DNA of 6,970 nucleotides from CAWJHE01 sp964614855 (GTDB taxonomy: Bacteria > Chloroflexota > Anaerolineae > Anaerolineales > UBA4823): the NCBI GenBank assembly GCA_964614855.1, contig CAZTMX010000150.1:1-6970 (forward strand), written 5' to 3'. A program made the position numbers and the translations under genes. Under the pieces are notes generated by a model that ran no database searches, was not told where the DNA came from, and saw nothing but the letters and a program-made list of their open reading frames with translations. Numbering within the stretch: the first letter of the stretch is position 1; each line of letters opens with the position of its first letter. Shown here in pieces: positions 1 to 5,283 of the stretch.

Positions 1-2
1 AG

Positions 3-407
3 CCCTCCACCAAGTCGGCTGAAGAGCTGCGCCAAATGGGTATGTTGGATATGCAGACTTACACCCAGCTGCAGGCCGCGGACGCTATTCGTGATGCCGC
101 ACAGAACCCCAGCGGCGGCGCTGGTCTGACCGCCGGCATCGGCGCCGGGTTGGGCGTGGGTAATGTGCTCAGCGGAGCGCTCGCAGGCATGACCCCGGCT
201 GGCGCGGCGAAGACCCCAACCGCCAGCGAAACCCCTGCCCCCAGTGCAACACCCCCGGTGATGACACCCTCCGAAGCCGCGGCTTATCTGCGCGTATCCG
301 AAGAAGATGTGCTCGCAGCCATCACCGCCGGCGATCTGAAAGCAAAGAAGATCGGCAATGCCTACCGCATTAGCCTGGAGGCGCTGAACGATTTCTTGAA
401 GGGGTAA
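3..407 (+). CDS. SPFH-domain (YdjI/virion-core-like) protein, C-terminal fragment with excisionase-type HTH
   Basis: The reading frame is open from the left window edge, so this is the 3' end (134 visible residues) of a longer gene; the ATG at 36 is internal. The stretch MLDMQTYTQLQAADAIRDAA followed by a Gly/Ala-rich run (GGAGLTAGIGAGLGVG) is typical of the tail following the SPFH domain in YdjI-type proteins, a family linked to membrane scaffolding and stress in other bacteria. After a Pro/Thr/Ala-rich linker (about visible residues 70-87) the last roughly 50 residues (MTPSEAAAYLRVSEEDV... KKIGNAYRISLEALNDFLKG) match the HTH_17 excisionase/MerR-like pattern: EAA-x-L, a basic turn, then G-x-x-x-RI and a terminal L-x-x-F-L helix. 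Many relatives end in a zinc ribbon instead (recalled knowledge). Family is inferred from the tail only, because the SPFH domain itself lies outside the window. It converges on the next gene. Confidence 0.65.
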   Translation, partial: PSTKSAEELRQMGMLDMQTYTQLQAADAIRDAAQNPSGGAGLTAGIGAGLGVGNVLSGALAGMTPAGAAKTPTASETPAPSATPPVMTPSEAAAYLRVSEEDVLAAITAGDLKAKKIGNAYRISLEALNDFLKG

Positions 408-431
408 ACGAGAAGCGAACTAACCATCACC

Positions 432-447
432 CCTCACCCGGGTGAGG
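432..447. repeat. 16-bp perfect palindrome
   Basis: CCTCACCCGGGTGAGG is a perfect inverted repeat 25 bases after the SPFH-gene stop. As RNA it could fold only as a 6-bp stem with a CCGG loop, and no T-run follows, so it is a poor terminator by itself. It may be a remnant of a REP-like intergenic repeat, or simply chance in GC-rich spacer. No second copy was seen in this window. Confidence 0.4.
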
Positions 448-463
448 CTAACCCTATCCGGAT

Positions 464-504
464 AAAATAAAAATGGCGGTCAGAAATGACCGCCATTATA
501 TATA
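464..504. terminator. Hairpin terminator between convergent genes, strongest on minus strand
   Basis: A perfect 11-bp stem (AATGGCGGTCA at 472-482, TGACCGCCATT at 487-497) closes on a GAAA tetraloop. Read on the minus strand the hairpin is followed by TTTATTTTATC (471-461), a good U-rich tract, 27 bases after the stop of the NERD-like gene. On the plus strand the following sequence is ATATATATTC, weaker but usable. It lies between two convergent genes and probably ends both transcripts. Confidence 0.85.
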
Positions 505-523
505 TTCGAAATCAGACTACAAT

Positions 524-1222
524 CTAGCCTTGCAGCGATATCGCATCCTGGATTACTTTCACCTTCTCCATCGATAACGATTTTCCTCTCCCACCTTTGC
601 GCATCAATTCCTTCAACTTGCCCACCTCCACCGTCTCTGCCGGGGGTGTTTCGTCTTCGGGGATATCCACCGTCGCCTTGGGGTTGGTGAATACCAGGGC
701 AGCATTGACTTCAGGTTCGATGCCTTCAGGCAGGATCTTTTGGAAATATGCCTTTAGATTTTGCATATCGCCGTCCAGCTCGATATCCGGGCGCCCCAGG
801 CTCTCCTGGGCAAAGATCTTGAGATAGGCATTGCCGCCCTTCTGGCGCCAGCGGTTCTTGGCGTAAGTGATGACCCCGCGCTGGTAATACGGCAGCAGCA
901 TCCATACGCCGGACGGCCCCACCAGCAGGTGCGAGACTGGGGTGACATAATGGTACAGGCTGTACTTGCTATCCAGGCCTTTAAGTGCGGCGTCCAGCTT
1001 TTCATCTGGGCGCGGGCTGCGACCCCAGCGGTTGCTGAAGTAGATGCCCACCTGCGAGAGCAGAAAACCGAACATTAACGCTCCCAAGGAAATGCCGTAC
1101 TGCTCCGGGTAGCGAAATGAGACAAACATACCGCCGCCTAACACGATCAGACCGCCGAACATGCTGAACTGGGCGATGCGGGAATTGCGCTTGATCACTT
1201 TATCATTGCGAACGATATTCAT
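524..1222 (-). CDS. Two-TM membrane protein with degenerate NERD-like domain
   Basis: A 232-residue protein. The basic N-terminus is followed by two hydrophobic segments (about residues 17-36 and 43-63) forming a hairpin in the membrane, then a soluble domain in the cytoplasm by the positive-inside rule. Residues 74-165 resemble the nuclease-related domain (NERD): DEKLDAAL, then HLLVGPSGVW, an aromatic-GVIT segment, a W-R-Q turn and a helix ending LKAYFQKIL, followed by a strand AALVFTNP. In active NERD proteins the pattern is iDH-x-x-V-x-x-xGV with a following E-x-K (recalled family knowledge). Here the Asp position is Ser97 and the E-x-K stretch reads MLLPYYQ, so nuclease activity looks lost. 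The C-terminal 45 residues are acidic, then basic. The start is supported by AGGAG 11 bases upstream. It lies 89 bases downstream of plsX with no clear terminator between, so read-through is possible. The NERD link is a pattern match and could be wrong. Confidence 0.72.
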   Translation of the reverse strand: MNIVRNDKVIKRNSRIAQFSMFGGLIVLGGGMFVSFRYPEQYGISLGALMFGFLLSQVGIYFSNRWGRSPRPDEKLDAALKGLDSKYSLYHYVTPVSHLLVGPSGVWMLLPYYQRGVITYAKNRWRQKGGNAYLKIFAQESLGRPDIELDGDMQNLKAYFQKILPEGIEPEVNAALVFTNPKATVDIPEDETPPAETVEVGKLKELMRKGGRGKSLSMEKVKVIQDAISLQG

Positions 1223-1265
1223 TGAATGGTAGACTCCTGAAAAAAGAATATAATGCCTGCTACTG

Positions 1266-1271
1266 ATTATA
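1266..1271 (-). promoter_or_regulatory. Possible -10 box for the membrane-protein gene
   Basis: Read on the minus strand this is TATAAT, about 44 bases upstream of the start at 1222. No convincing -35 box sits 16-18 bases further upstream. The call rests on the -10 match alone. Transcription could instead continue from plsX. Confidence 0.3.
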
Positions 1272-1311
1272 ACTTGTGCCGCTCACAAACCTGGGGATAA
1301 ACCTAAGACTC

Positions 1312-2355
1312 TCAATCCTCGGCAGCTTCTACCTTACTGATTGGCAATTGGGCGATGCGTTCCTGGATTGCTGCACGCAGCGCATGCAGCAGGTCCGCCG
1401 CCACAGCCTGGCGCGCCGTGCGCACCGCGCTCAGCACCGCGCGTGCATCTGAGCGCCCGTGACCGACAAACACCAGCCCGTCGATGCCCAGCAGCGGAGC
1501 AGCGCCGACCTCACCCGGGTCCATCATGTGTTTCACTGCCCCAAAAGCCGGTTTTGCCAGCAGCCCACCGATCTTTGTCCGCAGGCTGCCCATTAATTCC
1601 TCTTTCAACACATCCGTGATCAACTTGGCTACCGCTTCGCTGGATTTGAGCAGGATATTGCCGGTAAAGCCGTCGGTCACCGCCACATCCACCTCTCCTG
1701 CAAAGAGCTCCTTGCCTTCGACGTTGCCGGTGAAGTTCAGCCCCGAAGCCTCCAAAAGGGGATAAGCTTCCTTGACCAGTTGATTACCCTTGCCAGCTTC
1801 TTCGCCGTTGGAGAGCAGCCCAACTTTGGGGTTGGTGATGCCGCGCACTTTGCTGGCGTACACCGAGCCCATCACGGCAAACTGGAGTAAATGTTCGGCT
1901 TTGCACTCCGGGTTGGCGCCGATATCCAGCACCACGCAGTGACCGGTTTTCACAGGGAAGAGGGCGGTCAGTGCAGGTCGTTCCACCCCAGGGATGGTGC
2001 CCAGGCGGTAGAAGGCCGTTGCCAGGGCGCCGCCGGTGTTGCCCGCAGTGACAAAGGCGTCGGCTTCCCCAGATTGCACCAGGTCGATGCCCACCGCCAT
2101 CGAAGTCTTTGAACCTTTGCGCTTGGCTTTAAGCGCCAGTTTCAGACCCTTGTCTTCCATGGTGATCGTCTCGGGCGCATCCACCACGCGGATCAATCGG
2201 GTGGTGGAGCCGGCGGCTGCCAGGCGTTTCTTCAGCTCTTCTTCAGGGCCGACCAGGATGATTTCATCGTTAAACTCCTGCACTGCCTGGATGGCAGCCA
2301 GTACTTCGGGTTCTGGGCAGTCGTCACTGCCCATGGCGTCGAGCACAATGCGCAT
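1312..2355 (-). CDS. plsX: Phosphate acyltransferase PlsX
   Basis: PlsX converts acyl-ACP and phosphate to acyl-phosphate, the acyl donor for PlsY in the first step of bacterial phospholipid synthesis. It is a peripheral membrane enzyme. The 347-residue length is normal for the family. Hallmarks seen are the N-terminal MRIVLDAMGSDDCPEPEV (family form DAMGGD-x-x-P), AFVTAGNTGGALA near residue 100, a LDIGANPECK segment, GLLSNGEEAGKGN, FTGNVEGKELF, VDVAVTDGFTGNILLK and GAAPLLGIDGLVFVGHGRSDARA toward the end. Start: AGGAG lies 7-8 bases before the ATG. The second Gly of the N-terminal DAMGGD is Ser here, probably lineage variation. The gene is not next to fab genes, unlike the common plsX-fabD-fabG arrangement. 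It is divergent from a tRNA gene and probably transcribed from the shared promoter region at 2395-2422. Confidence 0.95.
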   Translation of the reverse strand: MRIVLDAMGSDDCPEPEVLAAIQAVQEFNDEIILVGPEEELKKRLAAAGSTTRLIRVVDAPETITMEDKGLKLALKAKRKGSKTSMAVGIDLVQSGEADAFVTAGNTGGALATAFYRLGTIPGVERPALTALFPVKTGHCVVLDIGANPECKAEHLLQFAVMGSVYASKVRGITNPKVGLLSNGEEAGKGNQLVKEAYPLLEASGLNFTGNVEGKELFAGEVDVAVTDGFTGNILLKSSEAVAKLITDVLKEELMGSLRTKIGGLLAKPAFGAVKHMMDPGEVGAAPLLGIDGLVFVGHGRSDARAVLSAVRTARQAVAADLLHALRAAIQERIAQLPISKVEAAED

Positions 2356-2394
2356 AGTTGTTCTCCTATTTTCCTTCTCACTTTTTGATCTTGC

Positions 2395-2422
2395 TTGACA
2401 ATGAGACAGACCCGATTATAAT
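2395..2422 (+). promoter_or_regulatory. Sigma70-type promoter of tRNA-Leu; its palindromic -10 may also serve plsX
   Basis: Consensus TTGACA (2395-2400), a 16-base spacer and consensus TATAAT (2417-2422) give a very strong housekeeping promoter. Transcription would begin around 2429-2430, a few bases before the mature tRNA 5' end. The core ATTATAAT (2415-2422) is palindromic, so the minus strand also reads TATAAT (2420-2415). It sits about 60 bases upstream of the plsX start codon and points toward plsX. No good -35 is visible for the minus direction; it would fall inside the tRNA gene. Confidence 0.8.
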
Positions 2423-2434
2423 ACCTTTGCTCTG

Positions 2435-2516
2435 GCGCTGGTGCTGGAATTGGCAGACAGGCATGGTTGAGGGCCATGTGCCGAAAGGCGTGGGGGTTCA
2501 AGTCCCCCCCAGCGCA
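2435..2516 (+). tRNA. tRNA-Leu (anticodon GAG)
   Basis: A complete class II tRNA of 82 bases folds by eye. Acceptor stem GCGCTGG (2435-2441) pairs with CCAGCGC (2509-2515), discriminator A2516. The D arm CTG/CAG holds the AATTGGCAGA loop. Anticodon stem CATGG/CCATG encloses the loop TTGAGGG with anticodon GAG at 2469-2471. The long variable arm is GCC-GAAA-GGC, and the T arm is GGGGG/CCCCC around TTCAAGT. The discriminator A and long variable arm agree with leucine identity. It reads CUC and CUU codons. The 3' CCA is not encoded (CAA follows), so a CCA-adding enzyme is needed. It has its own consensus promoter and a terminator. Confidence 0.97.
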
Positions 2517-2522
2517 CAAATA

Positions 2523-2557
2523 AGAAAAGGGCTGTCCGTAATTGGGCAGCCTTTTCT
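2523..2557. terminator. Bidirectional terminator after tRNA-Leu and the mutase operon
   Basis: An imperfect long hairpin: AGAAAAGG, a bulged G and CTGTCC pair with GGGCAG plus CCTTTTCT across a loop of about six bases. On the plus strand it ends in CCTTTTCTACTT, just after the tRNA. On the minus strand it gives CCTTTTCTTATTTG, 44 bases after the permease stop. It therefore suits both converging transcripts. Confidence 0.8.
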
Positions 2558-2600
2558 ACTTAATCTCTAAGGTGGTATTGCATCCCATTCCATTTCCAGC

Positions 2601-3893
2601 TCAGCGGGAAAACACCGGGTACAAAATAACAAACAAGATACTGGCAATCGTACAGGTCAGCACCATCACAGGCAGACCGCGCTTGTTCCACAAATGTGAG
2701 GTGATCGGTGAGCGAGTGCGCTCGGAGACGCTAGCTACCACGATATTGGCAGTGGATCCGATGATTGTGCCGTTGCCGCCAAACCCGGCTCCGAAGGCCA
2801 GGGCCCACCACAAGGGTTGGACGTTGACGCCGCGGGCAGCTAGCCCTTGCAGCACCGGGATCATGGCAATGGTGATCGGTACATTATCGACAAAAGCCGA
2901 TAACCCGGCGGTGAACCACAACAAGATCACCCCCAGTGCGACAACAGGAATGCTGTCCAGCTTCTCGAACATCGTGACAACTTTATCCAAAGCACCTGAG
3001 GCTTCCAGCCCGCCCACCATGACAAACAGGGCGCCGAAGAAGACCAACACGCCCCATTCTACGCGTTTCAGCAGCTCGTTAATATTTGGGCGAATCCACA
3101 CCAACCCGGCGGTGGCTGCGCTCAGAGCGACAAATGCGGGGCTGATCCCCAGGTGTTCCTCCATAAAGAAAAATAGGATTGCGCCAGCCAGTACCCAAAG
3201 CACTTTGATAGCGGTCGATTTATCGTCCAGTGTCTCTTTAGGATCCAGCGACAAGACGACATCTGCATTGGGTGGTGTATCAGACAACTCTTTACGAAAC
3301 ATGAAACGGATCAGCCATAAGGCTGCCAGCCAGGCGACCAGCACTACTGGCAAGGAGTGAGTCAAAAAGTCACTGAAAGTAAAACCTGCTGCGGAGGCAA
3401 TTAGCATGTTTGGAGGATCGCCCACCAGGGTGGAGACACCGCCGGTATCCGATAGCAAGGCTTCTGCCATCAAATAAGGGATAGGGTTTATGCCAAGGAT
3501 TTCGCAGATCAGGATGGTTACCGGTGCAATTAAAACCACTGTGGTGACGTTATCCAGGAACATCGAGACCAGCGTGGTGATCGTACCCAGGAAGACCAGC
3601 AAGTGCACCGGGTTACCGCGCGAAAAGCGAGCTGCCCAAACGGCAAGAAACTGGAAGAAGCCTGTCGGTTCAAGCAGGGCAACCAACACCATCATGCCGA
3701 AAAGCAGCCCCAGGGTGTTAAAATCGATAGATGCCACCGCCTGTTCTTCATTGTAAAAATTCCAAATTTTTCCAACGATCATAATCAAGCTGGCGCCTAA
3801 TAGACCGGTGATGGTACGGTTAAGCTTCTCGGAAAAAATGAGAAACAGGCTCAGCAGGAAGACAAGGCTGGTCAGGATTTGTGCAGTGATCAT
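2601..3893 (-). CDS. ArsB/NhaD-family ion-transporter permease
   Basis: A 430-residue integral membrane protein with about 11-12 hydrophobic segments. It has the two inverted-repeat halves of the ion transporter superfamily: half one carries FLDNVTT (112-118) and a re-entrant loop DTGGVSTLVGDPPNMLI (149-165). Half two carries FVDNVP (334-339) and GGNGTIIGSTANIV (372-385). A cytoplasmic loop at about 200-228 separates them. This pattern is shared by ArsB arsenite permeases, NhaD Na+/H+ antiporters and P-protein/YbiR-like permeases; Asn-rich motifs in both loops suggest cation or carboxylate transport, but the substrate is not decidable here. It is the last gene of the operon, 19 bases after the CBS gene. 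No strong Shine-Dalgarno precedes its ATG (only CGGTAATAAAAACA), so its translation may depend on coupling to the upstream gene. Confidence 0.88.
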   Translation of the reverse strand: MITAQILTSLVFLLSLFLIFSEKLNRTITGLLGASLIMIVGKIWNFYNEEQAVASIDFNTLGLLFGMMVLVALLEPTGFFQFLAVWAARFSRGNPVHLLVFLGTITTLVSMFLDNVTTVVLIAPVTILICEILGINPIPYLMAEALLSDTGGVSTLVGDPPNMLIASAAGFTFSDFLTHSLPVVLVAWLAALWLIRFMFRKELSDTPPNADVVLSLDPKETLDDKSTAIKVLWVLAGAILFFFMEEHLGISPAFVALSAATAGLVWIRPNINELLKRVEWGVLVFFGALFVMVGGLEASGALDKVVTMFEKLDSIPVVALGVILLWFTAGLSAFVDNVPITIAMIPVLQGLAARGVNVQPLWWALAFGAGFGGNGTIIGSTANIVVASVSERTRSPITSHLWNKRGLPVMVLTCTIASILFVILYPVFSR

Positions 3894-3912
3894 TGTTTTT
3901 ATTACCGATTAT

Positions 3913-4359
3913 TTATTTCCAGGATTGGAGAATCGCCACACCCAGGTCGACGCGGGATGCCAACCCAACCAGGGCGCCTTCCGCCGACACAACTGGGAGG
4001 TCATAAAGGTTGTGTTTGACCATGGTGGCGTAAGCGCGCAATAGCCCGCAATCCTCATCCACTTTGATCGCAGCTTGCATGATCTTTGTGACCTGCCGGT
4101 CCAGGAGTTCTGCAGCAGGTCGCGTCGTTTCCACCGCGCCGAAATCGTGTACAAAATCCAGGTCTCCCAGCAGCCTGAAGAAATCTGGCAGCTCCAGTGA
4201 AAGTAGATCGCTCAAGCTGACCACGCCCAGCAGCCTGCCATTTACATCCAACACTGGTAAAAGCCCGATGCGCTTTTCAGCGATCAGCAGTGCTGCCTCC
4301 CGGATGGTTGCGGTTGCAGGGATCGAATAAACGACGCGTTTCATGCAATTCTTGATCAT
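3913..4359 (-). CDS. Stand-alone tandem CBS-domain protein
   Basis: A 148-residue soluble protein made of two CBS domains, which in pairs (Bateman module) bind adenine nucleotides such as AMP, ATP or SAM and act as energy or metabolite sensors. CBS1 spans about 1-60 (MKRVVYSIPATATIREAALL... LPVLDVNGRLLGVVSLSDLL). A linker of about 30 residues (65-95) ends in DRQVTKIMQ. CBS2 spans about 96-146 (LYDLPVVSAEGALVGLASRVDL). No other domain is present. The start is firm: GGAGGA lies 6 bases before the ATG, directly after the stop of the dehydrogenase gene (15-base gap). Between a dehydrogenase and a permease, it most likely regulates the permease that follows, as CBS domains do for several channels and transporters. 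That role is inferred from position only. Confidence 0.88.
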   Translation of the reverse strand: MIKNCMKRVVYSIPATATIREAALLIAEKRIGLLPVLDVNGRLLGVVSLSDLLSLELPDFFRLLGDLDFVHDFGAVETTRPAAELLDRQVTKIMQAAIKVDEDCGLLRAYATMVKHNLYDLPVVSAEGALVGLASRVDLGVAILQSWK

Positions 4360-4374
4360 GATTGTTCCTCCGAA

Positions 4375-5283
4375 TTATTCTTCAAGCACCCCTTCTTTTA
4401 CATAACGCAACAACTCACTGACACTCAAATTGCCGATGCCGAGCTTTTCCACGGTGCGTCCGCGACGCCAGTAATCTGTACGGTGGACGATGCAAGCCAG
4501 GCGGATGATGCTGTCCATACCGCGCACCGAAACGCCAAAGCGATCCCCCAACGAGGCGATCGGCACCAGGCTCATGGGCACATCTTCGAAGATATACCTG
4601 TGCTTGAGCGTGCTGGGGGCTTTGATGCCGTAATAACCCGGTTGGTTGTGNNNNNNNNNNNNNNNNNNNNNNNNNNNNNNNNNNNNNNNNNNNNNNNNNN
4701 NNNNNNNNNNNNNNNNNNNNNNNNNNNNNNNNNNNNNNNNNNNNNNNNNNGCTTCGAGCACCATTTTTGTGCGGGAGGCGGGCATAGCAGCCAGCGGCAC
4801 GGCTTCCTTGATGCGGAAGATGCGCGCCTGTGCCGGGCCGTCTGAACGGGAGGCATAGATAAAGGTCTCCGCTTCTGCCACGGTGACATCGGCTGTGCAG
4901 CCCTGGTCGCGCAGCACTTTGGTAAACTCAAGCGTGCCGCAAGTGCGCCCCGGGTGAAGGATGATAATCTGTCCACTTTTTAGATGGGGAGCGATGTTTT
5001 TTGCAATATCTGCATGGGCTGATGAAGGCACTACCACCATGATGACATGGGCGTTTTGTGTGGCAACAGCCATATCGGACGTCACAACGGCTATGTGGGC
5101 AAACCCGTGCGGGCCGCCTTCTGCGCTTTCCAGATCGATACCCCCGCGCGCTTTAAGAGCGACAATGTGATCAAAAGTGCGGTTAAAAAGCGTCACATGA
5201 AATCCCATCAATCCCAGGTGAGCTGCCATTGCTTTGCCGCCGTTTCCGGCGCCGATTACCGTGTAGTTTTCTGGTGTGCTCAT
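4375..5283 (-). CDS. NAD(P)-dependent octopine/nopaline dehydrogenase-family protein, interrupted by assembly gap
   Basis: The Rossmann N-terminus is clear: YTVIGAGNGGKAMAAHLG with GAGNGG at residues 11-16, and the second strand ends in FNRT, where Arg could favour NADP. ILHPGRTCGTLEF and AEAETFIYASR follow. After the gap the C-terminal helical domain contains HNQPGYYGIKAPSTLKHRY, FEDVPMSLVPIASLGDRFGV and HRTDYWRRGRTVEKLGI, typical of the octopine dehydrogenase family, which reduces an imine of an amino acid with a 2-oxo acid, or the reverse. The start at 5283 is chosen because GGAG lies 8 bases upstream and the ATG overlaps the previous stop as ATGA; a longer frame starting at 5361 adds 26 unrelated residues. 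The 100-N run at 4651-4750 makes the length (302 residues) unreliable. Relatives recalled are about 360 residues, and the conserved catalytic His probably falls in the gap. Substrate unknown. Confidence 0.85.
   Translation of the reverse strand: MSTPENYTVIGAGNGGKAMAAHLGLMGFHVTLFNRTFDHIVALKARGGIDLESAEGGPHGFAHIAVVTSDMAVATQNAHVIMVVVPSSAHADIAKNIAPHLKSGQIIILHPGRTCGTLEFTKVLRDQGCTADVTVAEAETFIYASRSDGPAQARIFRIKEAVPLAAMPASRTKMVLEXXXXXXXXXXXXXXXXXXXXXXXXXXXXXXXXXXHNQPGYYGIKAPSTLKHRYIFEDVPMSLVPIASLGDRFGVSVRGMDSIIRLACIVHRTDYWRRGRTVEKLGIGNLSVSELLRYVKEGVLEE
4651..4750. other. Assembly gap of 100 N
   Basis: Exactly 100 unknown bases lie inside the dehydrogenase gene. A round length of 100 is the usual placeholder for a gap of unknown size. 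Both flanks belong to the same protein and happen to stay in one frame across 100 bases, but the encoded protein is shorter than expected, so the true missing sequence is probably longer (roughly 200-320 bases by comparison with recalled relatives). Confidence 0.97.

Noticed and set aside
2232..2519. Minus-strand open frame of 95 codons through the tRNA and the start of plsX
   Set aside because: It overlaps plsX in another frame and the tRNA on the opposite strand; a chance frame.
2358..2570. Plus-strand open frame of 70 codons spanning the tRNA
   Set aside because: It contains the whole tRNA-Leu gene and its promoter, so it is not a protein gene.
2542..3360. Plus-strand open frame of 272 codons opposite the permease gene
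   Set aside because: It lies entirely antisense to a clearly recognisable transporter, starts within the terminator hairpin, and its Ser/Thr/Pro-rich translation resembles no family; it is a by-product of the transporter codon pattern.
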